Source: Bdellovibrio sp. BCCA (lineage in GTDB: Bacteria; Bdellovibrionota; Bdellovibrionia; Bdellovibrionales; Bdellovibrionaceae). From it: a DNA stretch of 64,000 bases. The stretch covers positions 620,001-684,000 of the forward strand of contig NZ_JBBNAC010000001.1 in NCBI RefSeq assembly GCF_037996825.1, read 5' to 3'. Position numbers and translations under genes: made by a program. Positions 40,158 to 50,415 of this stretch are shown piece by piece; within the stretch, counting starts at the first letter, position 1; the number at the start of each line of letters is the position of its first letter. A model generated the notes under the pieces. That model saw only the letters and a program-made list of their open reading frames with translations, ran no database searches and was not told the origin of the DNA.

Positions 40158-43100
40158 ACATCGAAAATAGGATTCGGGACCATCAACTTCGGATAAGGCA
40201 CGACACTGTTAAGTCGGGTGTCGTATTTGAAAACTAAATTTCCGACAGCAAACAAGGCGTAAGGCGAAATAACGGAGCCCCGGAATTCTCCATAGTAGCG
40301 GCTATGAACGTTTTGAGCATTCACGCGCAAGTGATCGAAAACCGTTGAAATACGAAGTGTATTGATAGTTGCAGCTCCCACTTTCGTAGGTTGTTCGCCC
40401 CAATAACCCGCCCACGTCCAGCCGTAGTTTGCATAGTTTGTCATTTGATAACCGCCATTATAGCGGCACATTGTTTCGTAAGCTTCGACCATGTTGATAA
40501 GCGAATTTGTCGACGGACGATAAATCACCGGAGCTGTTGTTAAGTGATTGTAGCCTGTCACTGTGCCAGTCCAATTATTAAAAAGCGCATTCGCCCAAGC
40601 ACACTTCGCACTGTCCGTCGCCGGATCACAAGCGGTGTAGTTTCCATTCGACACATAGTGGGCTTCAAGATAAGTCACATGCTCAGGGCGAAGTGGACAC
40701 TTCATGTATTCAAAAGCTCCAGCATCGTCGTTACTTTTGATTGTCAGAGCTGCATCTGAAGCGTCACGGAGCCCGCTAGGATTTGCAGGATTTGCAATTT
40801 TCAAAGCATCGTTATACGCATTATTTGAATTGCGAATCGCATAAAGATCGTAAAGTCCAATCCCCATATGCAAATTACGAGAAGACGTGATTTGTAAAGT
40901 GGGTGATGTCGCTCCACCAACGTAGCTGATGGCAGGATTGCGAGTGGTTTCAATGAAGACGTGACCCGCGACATAAATCGAGCAGCCAACGTCATCTGTT
41001 TGAATATCTGGATTCACAAGGTGAAGAGTTCCGCTAATGATAATACTTCCATAGCACACAATCGTTCCGCTATTTCTCACGAAACTGCCATAACCGTAAT
41101 CATGAATTTGCAAACCACTTAATCCCGGTTTTGAGTTTGGTCCCTTATAGACAAAGGCTGTTGTGCCTGCACTCAATGAAGAATCCAAAGCCAGAACTTC
41201 GGCATCGGAAGGAGCCCTGATTTTGACAGCGGATTTAAGAGTGATTCCACCTTGGATATTTGCCACCGGCCAAGCAGGCATGGCGGTTGGTGCGGGATTG
41301 ACTTGCACAAAACCATCGCCATCCATTTGAATCGTTCCTTGCGCATCAGTCACAGGGGCGTAATAGTTCCAAGGATTCGTGAAGAAATTTTTTAAATTGA
41401 TAGGAGCGGCGTTAGGATTTGTTGTCGCTTGTTTAATAAAGTTTTTATCGGTGATGGTGATATCAGGCATGTACATCGAACCTGTGATCGAAAAAGGTAC
41501 CGAGTTATTGTCGACGTGGAACATGTGAGAGCCATTGATCGGTGCTGCACCAAGAATGTTATTGGCGTTTCCATAGTTGGCTGGGGCAATTCCGAAATCA
41601 GTCACAAGGTCGGCTTGGATATTCGCATGACACCAAATACAGGAAAGCGGTCTGCTGACAGCTAAAGCTGGGTACATGCTCATTACATAGTTATCGACGT
41701 GTACTCCAAAAGTTTTTGTATCTGTAGTAACACCATCACTGACTGTTAACGTGATAAGAGTCGTGTCGGAAGCAGAAGCGTGGGCTGCACCCATTTGCAA
41801 AGACAAAGTTCCCGTCGTTCCAGAGACGCTGCAGTTTGCGACATCTACATAATAACCATCCGCTGTCGTCGCGGAGCAAGTGAGAGTTTGTGGATCTGGA
41901 AAAGTTGCTCCACCAGGATTTGTCGTAAAGTTTAAATCAAAGATCGCATTGGCAAAACATTTGTTACCGCATTTCTCTGCGACAGTGCCATTCGTTCCAG
42001 GCCATGCGGTGATTTGTGGAACTTCATTCACAAAATTCACAGTGATGGCAACTTCTGAAGAAGCCGAATGCGGAGTGGGAACAACGTTGTCAGAGAACTG
42101 CACTTTCACCTTACAAGGTCCGCCATTGTAATCGGAACTGTTGTAACGATTGAAATAGTGGGCGGTCGGTTGGAATGTCAAAGCGCCCGTTGTGGCATCG
42201 ATACTCACAGTTCCATAATCAGAACACTTTGGTGACGAAGCTGCTGGCAAAGAATAAGTGCCGCGACTCTCTTCGTTAGAGTTCACTTGAGCGTCTACAA
42301 ATAAAACTGTCGCGCTCACATTGCGATTTAAGGACGCGGTTGTTGGAACTGTGAGAGTTGGAACAGAAGTGTCCAGATTGAATGTCACTTGATTGCTTTG
42401 AGAAATATTCCCGGCTTCGTCACGCACCCACATCGTCAAAGTATGAGTGCCATCTGGCCCGGCGACTGAAACGTAGTTTGTACCTGTCGCGCAGTTCATC
42501 CAGTCGGCATCAGTCAAAGCAGGTGCCGGAGCTCCGTCTTGTCTAAAAATAACTTTGTAAAACGAATCCGAATTTTGATTGAGATCATCGCAAGACGCGA
42601 TGTCAACCCCTACGGGACTGTCTTGAATAGAACCGAACGCCAAGCTGATTGAAGGTGTTGAAGGGTTGGTTTGATCGAGCGTATAGGGGAGAGGATAAGG
42701 ATAACAAAATGTATTTCCTGCGGCGTCTTCAGAAAGAACGCTCCACGAATAAGAGCCTTCTGCTGTCAGCGCATTGCCAATAGGAAAATGAAATTCTCCG
42801 GAATCTTTATCTGCTGTGGTGTTTGCTAATATCTGTCCTGAGCAGGTGATGGAATTATAAAGTGTGACGATGGCTTTAGGCTCCGTGACCCCGTCAATAA
42901 TAGGACGTGGATCAGGACTGACGGCGGCAGGAAGAATGGTTGCCGTGCCAATGGTGGGCAGAATGTCGTCAAAAATCACTTCGAAGGTGTCTGAGCTTTC
43001 TGATTTTTCCCCGTATTGTCCTAAGGCTGCACCTTTAGGAAGATTTAAAGAGACAAGTCCTTGTCCTTTGGGAGTGAGGTGAACAATGTAAGTTGTTTCA

Positions 43101-43348
43101 TCGACTTTCGTGATACTCGTGATGTCGGCGTTCATCAATTGAAATTCACTTTCAACCAACGTTTGAGGCGCACGATTGAATTTCAAGGTCACTTTGATAT
43201 CTGAATTGTTTGTGTAATAAGCAAGGGAGTCTGCAGCTTTAAGATTAGGAATAAGAGAGGTCGCACTGATATCGCCTCTCAGTGTACATCCTCCTAAAAT
43301 AAACAGGAGTATAAATATGAATGTTACAGATACGTCCCGGGTATTCAT
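40151..43348 (-). CDS. Large multi-domain lipoprotein with Ig-like parts and a CxxCH motif
   Basis: 1065 residues. The lipobox is ILGGC (Cys21). Residues about 30-130 look like an Ig-like or SbsA-type domain (VTLKFNRAPQTLVESEF). More Ig/cadherin-type beta domains follow (PIIDGVTEPKAIVTLYNSIT, DGTHTLTMWVRDEAGNISQS, TDTKTFGVHVDNYVM). At Cys570-His574 stands a c-type heme site, CIWCH, with SHMFHVD about 50 residues on. The last 400 residues contain hollow beta-helix-like repeats (SGTIVCYGSIIISGTLHLVN, VAGHVFIETTRNP) that could form a solenoid. It should sit in the outer membrane or outside. The role is unknown. Start ATG has a weak ribosome site. Confidence 0.8.
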   Translation of the reverse strand: MNTRDVSVTFIFILLFILGGCTLRGDISATSLIPNLKAADSLAYYTNNSDIKVTLKFNRAPQTLVESEFQLMNADITSITKVDETTYIVHLTPKGQGLVSLNLPKGAALGQYGEKSESSDTFEVIFDDILPTIGTATILPAAVSPDPRPIIDGVTEPKAIVTLYNSITCSGQILANTTADKDSGEFHFPIGNALTAEGSYSWSVLSEDAAGNTFCYPYPLPYTLDQTNPSTPSISLAFGSIQDSPVGVDIASCDDLNQNSDSFYKVIFRQDGAPAPALTDADWMNCATGTNYVSVAGPDGTHTLTMWVRDEAGNISQSNQVTFNLDTSVPTLTVPTTASLNRNVSATVLFVDAQVNSNEESRGTYSLPAASSPKCSDYGTVSIDATTGALTFQPTAHYFNRYNSSDYNGGPCKVKVQFSDNVVPTPHSASSEVAITVNFVNEVPQITAWPGTNGTVAEKCGNKCFANAIFDLNFTTNPGGATFPDPQTLTCSATTADGYYVDVANCSVSGTTGTLSLQMGAAHASASDTTLITLTVSDGVTTDTKTFGVHVDNYVMSMYPALAVSRPLSCIWCHANIQADLVTDFGIAPANYGNANNILGAAPINGSHMFHVDNNSVPFSITGSMYMPDITITDKNFIKQATTNPNAAPINLKNFFTNPWNYYAPVTDAQGTIQMDGDGFVQVNPAPTAMPAWPVANIQGGITLKSAVKIRAPSDAEVLALDSSLSAGTTAFVYKGPNSKPGLSGLQIHDYGYGSFVRNSGTIVCYGSIIISGTLHLVNPDIQTDDVGCSIYVAGHVFIETTRNPAISYVGGATSPTLQITSSRNLHMGIGLYDLYAIRNSNNAYNDALKIANPANPSGLRDASDAALTIKSNDDAGAFEYMKCPLRPEHVTYLEAHYVSNGNYTACDPATDSAKCAWANALFNNWTGTVTGYNHLTTAPVIYRPSTNSLINMVEAYETMCRYNGGYQMTNYANYGWTWAGYWGEQPTKVGAATINTLRISTVFDHLRVNAQNVHSRYYGEFRGSVISPYALFAVGNLVFKYDTRLNSVVPYPKLMVPNPIFDVQ

Positions 43349-43443
43349 CTTTATGGTTCCTAAACATGTACTTATATATCGGCATAAATGTTCGCTCAGT
43401 TGAGCAAAATGTTCCCATTTCGAATAAAAGAAATGTGGGTCAT

Positions 43444-43472
43444 TTACCGTGACTCATTTCGAGTCACGGTAA
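43444..43472. repeat. 12-bp perfect inverted repeat
   Basis: TTACCGTGACTC / GAGTCACGGTAA with a 5-base loop, between yheU and the large lipoprotein gene. It has no T run on either side, so it is not a normal terminator. A smaller GCTCA-gt-TGAGC palindrome lies at 43390-43401. Confidence 0.5.
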
Positions 43473-43510
43473 TCTGCATATGGTACATGTGTAGGACAAG
43501 GAGACGACGT

Positions 43511-43777
43511 TTACTTTTTCTTCTGCATTCTTTGCCACTCTGTTTTTGTGACAATACCTACAGTTTCTGTATTTGGATCGAAAACGATTTTGACGTCACC
43601 GTTATCTAACTGCTTTTTGATTTGTTTGAATTTGGTTTCAAACGCGGCTTCTTCGCGACCGTAATCGGTTCCTTCTCTTAGAATGAAATTTTCAATAATC
43701 CCATGCAGAGCTTCAGGACTGATGTCGCTTGCGGAAACTTCGATGGGCGGTTGCTGGTTTTCTTTGTCAAAACTCAT
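43511..43777 (-). CDS. YheU/UPF0270 family protein
   Basis: 88 residues. The family signature is nearly complete: VSASDISPEALHGIIENFIL, REGTDYGREEAAFETKF, QLDNGDVKIVFDPNTETVGI. The N-terminal leader of 12 residues is extra. Function unknown in all members I recall. Its ATG overlaps the stop of the preceding Rsm22-like gene by 4 bases, so the pair is coupled. Confidence 0.88.
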   Translation of the reverse strand: MSFDKENQQPPIEVSASDISPEALHGIIENFILREGTDYGREEAAFETKFKQIKKQLDNGDVKIVFDPNTETVGIVTKTEWQRMQKKK

Positions 43778-44790
43778 AGTGTTTGAATCTCTTTTTGCAC
43801 GCGAAGTTCATTGGAAACTTTTTGGATGTCTTCCGGAATTTCAACAAGAACACCGCGAGGAATCTCTTGCTCGATTTTGGATTTATGCATCCATGCAAGG
43901 AATTCTCTCTCAGAGCCTCGGCAGATCATTTGGCGGTCTTTGCCTTTTTCTTGAAGCTGGTCTCCGACAACACGTGCGGCATTTATTTTTTGTGCCGGGG
44001 TTTTTCGCATCAAAAGATAACTCATTGTGAGTGTGCGATTTTTCATAGGAAGCTGTTCTTCCATTTTATTAAACCATTCAGGAGCGGCGAAATGAACTCG
44101 ATCATGACACCAGTCCGTTTTAGATTGCGTGAGCAAAGGACAAAGCCCTTCGTGTGTGCACGGAGCCCAGGCGTGATAGCCATTGTCTAAAAGCTTTTGA
44201 CGAAGCTGCAAAAGTTTTCTGCCATCTTGCTGAGTAGAAGGTTCTACCAACATCAAGGCTTCGCATTGATAAGCCCAATCGGGGATATCGCTCAATTCAG
44301 TCAGTGAGTAAGAAAAAACCGCTAACGTTTTTTGAGGATCTTTAAGCCTAGGAGCACTGAAAGTGCGCTGCCATTCTTCGGCCTGAAACTGCGGAAAGAA
44401 TTTTTCAATAATCTTTTGCGGTTCTGCCGCTCGCTCAATGAGTTGAAATTTGAACGAGCGTTTTTCTGAAAGTGCCAAAGACGCCGTAGCTAATCCTGCT
44501 CCAAAATCAATCACACGCTCAATACCTGAAAAGAAATTTCTTTTTTCTGCTTCTTCAATGATGCCGCGAAGGCGGGTCGCATTTAAAGGAAGATAATAAC
44601 AAAGATAAGCCACTTGAGCCCACGTCTCGTGCCACGGTGTCGCGTCGTCAGGCTTATGAATAAAAAAATCCGATAAGGCCTGCACGCATTTTGCGAGAGT
44701 TTTGGATTCTTTCAACGTGAGCTGATAACTGGCCAGCGCTTTCGTTAAAGAATCCTCAAAAGAAGGCGGGTATGTGAATTGTCTTTGCAT
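43774..44790 (-). CDS. Rsm22-family small-subunit rRNA/ribosome methyltransferase-like protein
   Basis: 338 residues from the ATG at 44790. A frame opening at a TTG (44943) is longer but overlaps the start of the divergent FAD gene and adds no conserved block. The family features are AQVAYLCYYLPLNATRLRGI, IERVIDFGAGLATASLALSE (SAM-binding motif I), LMLVEPSTQQDGRKLLQLRQ, and a Cys cluster CTHEGLCPL ... DWCHDRVHF. In mitochondria these proteins help small-subunit assembly. The role in bacteria is less studied. There is no good ribosome site. Confidence 0.82.
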   Translation of the reverse strand: MQRQFTYPPSFEDSLTKALASYQLTLKESKTLAKCVQALSDFFIHKPDDATPWHETWAQVAYLCYYLPLNATRLRGIIEEAEKRNFFSGIERVIDFGAGLATASLALSEKRSFKFQLIERAAEPQKIIEKFFPQFQAEEWQRTFSAPRLKDPQKTLAVFSYSLTELSDIPDWAYQCEALMLVEPSTQQDGRKLLQLRQKLLDNGYHAWAPCTHEGLCPLLTQSKTDWCHDRVHFAAPEWFNKMEEQLPMKNRTLTMSYLLMRKTPAQKINAARVVGDQLQEKGKDRQMICRGSEREFLAWMHKSKIEQEIPRGVLVEIPEDIQKVSNELRVQKEIQTL

Positions 44791-44931
44791 TGTTAAAATA
44801 CTAACGGATCCGTGCGATTCAGGCAAAGATTTCGGCGCATCGGCGGTGTATTCCCGCAGAAAATCCAAGTAAAAATGGCTAAGGCTAGAAGCTCTTTCTA
44901 TATCTGAATAGGAAAAACAAAAGGAAAGAAC

Positions 44932-46503
44932 ATGAATTCTCAAGACCGCCGCGAGACAACGTCAATTTGGATGGACACTCAAATTATGCCAAATTTTTTT
45001 CCGCTCTCCGACAATCTCAATGTGGATGTTTGTATTGTCGGAGGCGGAATGGCGGGATTGACCACGGCTTACTTGCTGATGAAGGAAGGGAAAAAAGTCT
45101 GTGTGGTTGAAGCCTATGGACTGGCCAGTGGCCAAACAGGACGGACGACAGCTCATTTCGTCACGGCTTTAGACGATAGATTTTTTGATATTGAAAAATA
45201 CCACGGAGAAAAAGGAGCTGTCACCGCAGCACAAAGTCATCGTGCCGCTATTGATAAAGTAGAACAGATCGTCGCCTCGGAACAAATCGATTGTGAAATG
45301 GAAAATTTAGATGGCTTTTTGTTTGCGCAAGACGATCCACGTCCGAATGTTTTACGTCGTGAGATCGAAGCAGCTCAGCGTGCGGGTCTTAAAGACGTAG
45401 CTCTTCTTGAAAAAGTTCCTTTCCTTTCGTTTGATACAGGACCTTGTTTGAAGTTTGCAAATCAGATGCAGCTTCATCCTTTAAAATATTTAGCGGCTCT
45501 TGCCGAACGGATTACAAAAGGCGGCGGATTGATCTTCACCGGAACTCATGTCACCGAAGTTCACGGTGGCGATGAAGCTTTTGTAAAAACAGAATACGGT
45601 CATCGCGTTTATTGTAAATCCGTTGTTGTTGCGACGAATACTCCTGTGAATGATCTTGTCGCGATTCATACGAAGCAAGCTCCTTACAGAACTTACGTTT
45701 TGGGATTTCAAATTCCTGCGGGATCTGTTCCGAAAGCTCTTTACTGGGACACTCTCGATCCTTATCACTACATTCGCTTAGAAAAGGGACCTTCCGCAGA
45801 AACCGAAGTTCTTATTGTCGGCGGAGAAGACCATAAAACAGGACAAGAGAATCATCCCGAGGAACGTTTTAAAAAAATTGAATCCTGGACACGAGCGCGA
45901 TTCCCGATGGTCGAGGATATTCTTTATCAGTGGTCCGGTCAGGTCATGGAACCTGTTGATGGAATGGCTTTCATTGGCCGTAATCCCATGGATAAAGACA
46001 ATGTTTACATCATTACAGGAGACTCTGGTAATGGCATGACTCATTCAACTTTGGGAGCAATATTAGTCACGGATCTCATCATGGGAAGGGAAAACTCTTG
46101 GGAAGACCTTTACAATCCATCGCGAATTTCTTTAAAAGCTTCCGCGGAATTTCTCAAAGAGAACGGAAACGTGGCGGCCCAGTACGGCGATTGGGTGACG
46201 ACAAAGCCAAAAACACCATTGGCGGATCTGCAAGAAGGCGAAGGCACCGTTTTTCGAGCAGGTGCGAAAATGGTGGCGGCCTATAAAGATGACTCCGGTG
46301 ATATGCATTTCATGTCAGCAGCGTGCACACACTTAGGTTGTCTCGTGGGTTGGAATAATGTTGAAAAATCTTGGGACTGTCCTTGTCACGGATCGCGTTT
46401 TGACTGTGCGGGAAAAGTGATTGAAGGACCTGCCATTGCAGATCTAAAAAAATTAGACTTGCTTACTGAAGAGCCAAGACCTTCAAAAGATCTTCGACTT
46501 TGA
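44932..46503 (+). CDS. FAD-dependent oxidoreductase with C-terminal Rieske [2Fe-2S] domain
   Basis: 523 residues. The dinucleotide-binding motif is DVCIVGGGMAGLTTAYLL with VVEAYG following. The catalytic part belongs to the DAO (glycine/D-amino-acid oxidase) superfamily. A linker leads to a Rieske domain at about residues 430-515 with both cluster-binding pairs: CTHLGC and CPCHGSRF. This arrangement is known in a family of uncharacterised oxidoreductases (YhfW-like). The substrate is unknown. Ribosome site AAAGGAAAG. The 3' end overlaps the convergent GT9 gene by 41 bases. Confidence 0.92.
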   Translation: MNSQDRRETTSIWMDTQIMPNFFPLSDNLNVDVCIVGGGMAGLTTAYLLMKEGKKVCVVEAYGLASGQTGRTTAHFVTALDDRFFDIEKYHGEKGAVTAAQSHRAAIDKVEQIVASEQIDCEMENLDGFLFAQDDPRPNVLRREIEAAQRAGLKDVALLEKVPFLSFDTGPCLKFANQMQLHPLKYLAALAERITKGGGLIFTGTHVTEVHGGDEAFVKTEYGHRVYCKSVVVATNTPVNDLVAIHTKQAPYRTYVLGFQIPAGSVPKALYWDTLDPYHYIRLEKGPSAETEVLIVGGEDHKTGQENHPEERFKKIESWTRARFPMVEDILYQWSGQVMEPVDGMAFIGRNPMDKDNVYIITGDSGNGMTHSTLGAILVTDLIMGRENSWEDLYNPSRISLKASAEFLKENGNVAAQYGDWVTTKPKTPLADLQEGEGTVFRAGAKMVAAYKDDSGDMHFMSAACTHLGCLVGWNNVEKSWDCPCHGSRFDCAGKVIEGPAIADLKKLDLLTEEPRPSKDLRL

Positions 46504-47449
46504 TTTGCTCCATGCATTGCGGGTCGACATTATCCATGTCAGGAATTTCCGGCATAAAGATATGAACGTCTTTTCCGCGAGCAGCCCAACGACGAGGATG
46601 TTGAACGCGCACCGGAGAATAAATTCCTAAAACAGTAGCACCTAAAGAAGCTGCCATATGCGCAACGCCCGTACTTGGCACAACAACAGCCTTGGCATCT
46701 TTAAGTATCGTAAAAAGCTCTGCGGGTTTTAATTGGTTCTGCAAAGAAAGAACATGGCGGTTGCTTTTAAAATGTTCTTTGATGTCTTTAAGCCAAGATT
46801 CATCCGCCGGAGTTCCCGTGAGCACCACTTGAGTCGTCTTAGAAACTTCCTCGATCAATTCGATGTACTTTGGAATTGGCCAATTTAATGCAGATCCCGC
46901 CATACCAGGATGAACGACGACATATTTTTTAATCGCCAGTTTGTACTTATCTAAAAGCGCGATGTTTTCAGGAGCTGTGAGTTTTAAAATCGGTGTCTTT
47001 TCTTGCAAAAGATCTTCTTCAATATCAAAAGCATGAAGCAAAAGATCTAGATTGTAGTCCGCTTCATGTTGGGTCGCAAGACTGCGGCGCTGGCGAAGCC
47101 CTCGGTTGAGAAACAGAAAACTGTGCCACTGGGATTTGACTCCCGCACGCGTAGGAACATTCTCAGCCCACAATGCGTAACTCACCCACCACGGAGCTTG
47201 AAAGCTCACAGCGACGTCGGGTTTGTACTCACGAAGAAATTTACGAAGAACGTGAAGGGAATCTTTCCAATTCTCTTTAGAAAGTTCGATGTACTTACGT
47301 TTGGGATCGGCATTATCAGGAACAAATCCCAAACCCTTAGAGATTACCCACCGAACATCGCAGTCTTTCAAAAAAGAAACCTGATCAACACACATGGTGC
47401 AGATCAGGTCGCCTATTTTGTCGAGTCTAATTAAGAGAACTTTTTTCAT
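46463..47449 (-). CDS. Glycosyltransferase family 9 (heptosyltransferase-like)
   Basis: 328 residues from ATG 47449, which gives the family N-terminus MKKVLLIRLDKIGDLICTM; an upstream extension lacks support. Other blocks: VVHPGMAGSALNWPIPKYIE (nucleotide-sugar loop), VVLTGTPADESWLKDI, AKAVVVPSTGVAHMAASLGA (the S-TG-x-x-H signature). It probably adds a heptose or a related sugar in lipopolysaccharide or glycan synthesis. It is downstream of gcvP, on the same strand. The 3' end overlaps the FAD-Rieske gene. Confidence 0.88.
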   Translation of the reverse strand: MKKVLLIRLDKIGDLICTMCVDQVSFLKDCDVRWVISKGLGFVPDNADPKRKYIELSKENWKDSLHVLRKFLREYKPDVAVSFQAPWWVSYALWAENVPTRAGVKSQWHSFLFLNRGLRQRRSLATQHEADYNLDLLLHAFDIEEDLLQEKTPILKLTAPENIALLDKYKLAIKKYVVVHPGMAGSALNWPIPKYIELIEEVSKTTQVVLTGTPADESWLKDIKEHFKSNRHVLSLQNQLKPAELFTILKDAKAVVVPSTGVAHMAASLGATVLGIYSPVRVQHPRRWAARGKDVHIFMPEIPDMDNVDPQCMEQIKVEDLLKVLALQ

Positions 47450-47450
47450 C

Positions 47451-47497
47451 GTCCAGTTCCGCGGGCTACCGCCCGCTGCATCCGGCGCGTCCGCGCT
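47451..47497 (+). repeat. Double-hairpin intergenic repeat, copy A
   Basis: GTCCAGTTCCGCG starts the element; then GCGGGC-TACC-GCCCGC hairpin, and GCGCG-TC-CGCGC hairpin. The related copy B is at 53353-53402, sharing the first 13 bases and the two-hairpin layout. It lies between gcvP and the GT9 gene. Confidence 0.6.
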
Positions 47498-50369
47498 ATT
47501 GGTAAGTATCCATCGGAGGGCATGAGCAGACAAGATTTCTGTCGCCATAGGCGTTATCAACACGTCCTACTGCTGGCCAGAATTTGTTAGCGCGCAACCA
47601 TTCCAATGGGTAAACGGCTTCTTCACGAGAATACGGATGATTCCATTCAGGCTTCATCAACATTTGAGCCGTGTGTGGAGCGTTCTTAAGGGCGTTGTTC
47701 TCTTTATCCATTTTTCCAGATTCAATCGCCGCGATTTCTTTGCGGATTGTGATCATAGAATCAATGAAACGATCGAGTTCCTTTTTAGATTCAGATTCTG
47801 TCGGCTCGATCATCAAAGTTCCCGCAACAGGGAAGCTCATTGTCGGAGCGTGGAACCCGAAGTCCATCAAACGTTTCGCAACGTCCGTCACGTCAATGCC
47901 CGAAGTTTTCTTAATTTCGCGAACATCCACGATACACTCATGGGCTACAAGACCGTTTTTACCTTTGTAAAGAACAGGGAAGTGCGGCTCTAGTTTTTTC
48001 GCGATGTAATTGGCACTCAAGATACTTACAAGAGTCGCTTTTCTTAAACCTTCAGCACCCATCATCGTGATGTAAGCCCAAGAGATCGGCAAAATACTTG
48101 CGCTTCCCCAAGGAGCTGACGTCACCGCCGAAATTCCTTTTGCAGGACCCGCTTCAGGAACCAAAGAGTGTGTTGGTAAGAACTCTTTTAAGTGAGCGGC
48201 TACACCGATCGGACCCACACCCGGTCCGCCACCACCGTGAGGGATCGAGAAGGTTTTGTGTAAATTCATGTGAGAAACGTCAGGACCAAACACACCTGGA
48301 CGGCACATGCCCACAAGAGCATTCATGTTCGCGCCATCCATGTAAACTTGTCCGCCGTTGTCGTGAACGATTTTGCAAATCTCAACGATACCTTCTTCAA
48401 ACACACCGTGTGTAGAAGGATAAGTGATCATCAACGCCGCCAAATTATTGCGATGTTGTTCTGCTTTTGCTTTTAGATCCGCAATATCAACGTTACCTTG
48501 ATCATCCGTTGCCACAACCACGACTTGCATATTCGCAAGGGCCGCAGACGCCGGATTGGTTCCGTGAGCCGAAGAAGGAATCAAGCAGATGTTTCTGTGG
48601 CTGTCACCGCGAGATTGGTGGTATTTACGAATCACCAGAAGACCCGCATATTCACCTTGAGATCCTGCATTCGGTTGCAAGCTCACGCCCGCAAAGCCAG
48701 TGATGTCCGACAATTTCTTTTCCAGATCGTGGATCATTTCAATCAAACCCGCGGCTTGAGATGTTGGCGCAAACGGATGAAGTTTGCTGATCTCTGGCCA
48801 TGAAACTGGAACAAGCTCTGTTGTCGCATTCAGTTTCATTGTGCAAGACCCAAGCGGGATCATAGAGTGAGTCAAAGTTAAATCTTTGTTTTGCAAAGCG
48901 TGGATGTAACGAAGCATCTCTGTTTCGCTATGGTGAGAGTTAAACACCACGTGAGTCAAATACGGAGAAGTGCGAGTGAGTTTCGTTGGAATCTCAATGT
49001 CTTTCAGAGCTTCATCCACAGACAACGCTGTGAATCCTGCCATGTTACCAAGATTGAACGCGGCCCAGATCATCTCAACATCTTCAAGAGTTGTTGTCTC
49101 ATTCAAAGAGATTCCCAACTTGTTGTTACCAAAGTTGCGGAAGTTGATTTGCATTTTGTCTGCTTGAGCGACAATCGCAGCGGCTTTGTCTGTTGTTACT
49201 GTGATCGTGTCAAAGAACGGAGTTTTCGCAACGTTCATTCCAAGTTTCGTCAAACCTTCAGCCAAGATTCCTGTCAAACGTTGTACACGCAATGCGATTT
49301 TCTTAAGTCCTTGAGGACCGTGGTAAATCGCATACATCGAAGCCATATTCGCCAAAAGAACTTGCGCTGTACAAATGTTCGAAGTCGCTTTTTCACGACG
49401 GATGTGTTGCTCACGAGTTTGCAAAGCAAGACGCAAAGCTGTTTTCCCTTGAGAGTCCACGCTCACGCCGACAAGACGGCCTGGCATCAAACGCTTGTAA
49501 GAATCTTTTGTTGCCAAGAAGCCCGCGTGAGGACCACCGAAACCAAGTGGCACACCAAAACGCTGAGAGTTACCCACAGCCATATCAGCACCCCATTCTC
49601 CTGGAGGAGTCAGAAGTGTCATCGCAAGCAAATCCACAGACGCAGTTACAAGAGCTCCGTGGTCTTTATATTTTTTTGCAAGATCAGCGTAGTCTTCAAC
49701 TGCGCCATTTGTGTTTGGATATTGGAAGAACACACCAAACACTGGTTTTGCGAAATCATATTTCGCCGGATCCATCACGATCATTTCAAAACCCAAGGGC
49801 TCAGCACGTGTGCCAAGAACTTCGATCACATGAGGGTGCATTTCTGGAGACACGATGAAGGCATTCGCTTTGTTTTTGCAAAGGGAGTGCGCCATGAACA
49901 TCGCCTCTGCCGCGGCAGTTCCTTCATCAAGCAAAGAAGCATTTGAAATCTCCATGCCTGTCAGATCAGAAACCATTGTTTGGAAATTCAAAAGAGCTTC
50001 CAAGCGGCCTTGAGAAATTTCCGGCTGGTAAGGAGTGTAGGCTGTGTACCACACCGGATTTTCAAAGATGTTTCTTTGAATCACAGTCGGAGTGATAGTG
50101 TCGTGGTAACCCATGCCGATATAAGTTTTATAAACTTTGTTTTTTGAAACCATCGATTTCAAATGATTCAAAAGTCCGTATTCAGAGATTCCTGGGCCTA
50201 CATCTTCGTACTTGTGTTGCGTGCGAATTTGTTGAGGGATGACTTTATCAGCCATCTGATCTAAAGAATTAAAACCCAAAGTTTTCAGCATCGTGTGGAT
50301 GTCTGCATCTGTGGGACCAATGTGACGGGGAGTGAATTCGTTACGGGGAGATAAATCGGCAATTTTCAT
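47496..50369 (-). CDS. gcvP: Glycine dehydrogenase (decarboxylating), P protein
   Basis: 957 residues from ATG 50369; the GTG two codons upstream is disregarded because the GAGGTG site favours the ATG. It is a single-chain (alpha plus beta fused) P protein. The PLP lysine is Lys705 in [20 protein letters not shown]. Other blocks are [36 protein letters not shown] and [20 protein letters not shown]. It decarboxylates glycine, passing the aminomethyl group to GcvH. It is separate from gcvT-gcvH (37-38 kb). An inverted repeat and a possible extended -10 lie upstream. Confidence 0.97.
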   Translation of the reverse strand: MKIADLSPRNEFTPRHIGPTDADIHTMLKTLGFNSLDQMADKVIPQQIRTQHKYEDVGPGISEYGLLNHLKSMVSKNKVYKTYIGMGYHDTITPTVIQRNIFENPVWYTAYTPYQPEISQGRLEALLNFQTMVSDLTGMEISNASLLDEGTAAAEAMFMAHSLCKNKANAFIVSPEMHPHVIEVLGTRAEPLGFEMIVMDPAKYDFAKPVFGVFFQYPNTNGAVEDYADLAKKYKDHGALVTASVDLLAMTLLTPPGEWGADMAVGNSQRFGVPLGFGGPHAGFLATKDSYKRLMPGRLVGVSVDSQGKTALRLALQTREQHIRREKATSNICTAQVLLANMASMYAIYHGPQGLKKIALRVQRLTGILAEGLTKLGMNVAKTPFFDTITVTTDKAAAIVAQADKMQINFRNFGNNKLGISLNETTTLEDVEMIWAAFNLGNMAGFTALSVDEALKDIEIPTKLTRTSPYLTHVVFNSHHSETEMLRYIHALQNKDLTLTHSMIPLGSCTMKLNATTELVPVSWPEISKLHPFAPTSQAAGLIEMIHDLEKKLSDITGFAGVSLQPNAGSQGEYAGLLVIRKYHQSRGDSHRNICLIPSSAHGTNPASAALANMQVVVVATDDQGNVDIADLKAKAEQHRNNLAALMITYPSTHGVFEEGIVEICKIVHDNGGQVYMDGANMNALVGMCRPGVFGPDVSHMNLHKTFSIPHGGGGPGVGPIGVAAHLKEFLPTHSLVPEAGPAKGISAVTSAPWGSASILPISWAYITMMGAEGLRKATLVSILSANYIAKKLEPHFPVLYKGKNGLVAHECIVDVREIKKTSGIDVTDVAKRLMDFGFHAPTMSFPVAGTLMIEPTESESKKELDRFIDSMITIRKEIAAIESGKMDKENNALKNAPHTAQMLMKPEWNHPYSREEAVYPLEWLRANKFWPAVGRVDNAYGDRNLVCSCPPMDTYQ

Positions 50370-50391
50370 GTGCACCTCAATGACGCCCCCG

Positions 50392-50415
50392 AGACTAGCA
50401 CACGCCCCCTAGTCT
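50392..50415 (-). promoter_or_regulatory. gcvP promoter region with inverted repeat
   Basis: AGACTAG-N10-CTAGTCT. On the minus strand it contains TGCTAGTCT, which also precedes the kinase gene at 20334. With TTCATA 17 bases upstream, TAGTCT can act as a -10, giving a leader of about 16 bases. The same AGACTAG/CTAGTCT arms occur at 52773-52804. Confidence 0.4.

Noticed and set aside
44791-44943. N-terminal extension of the Rsm22-like gene from TTG 44943
   Set aside because: Overlaps the start of the divergent FAD gene and adds no conserved block.
48891-49946. 351-codon frame antisense to gcvP
   Set aside because: Composition (Cys/His/Arg/Phe-rich) is that of a shadow of a highly expressed gene; no ribosome site; gcvP is certain.
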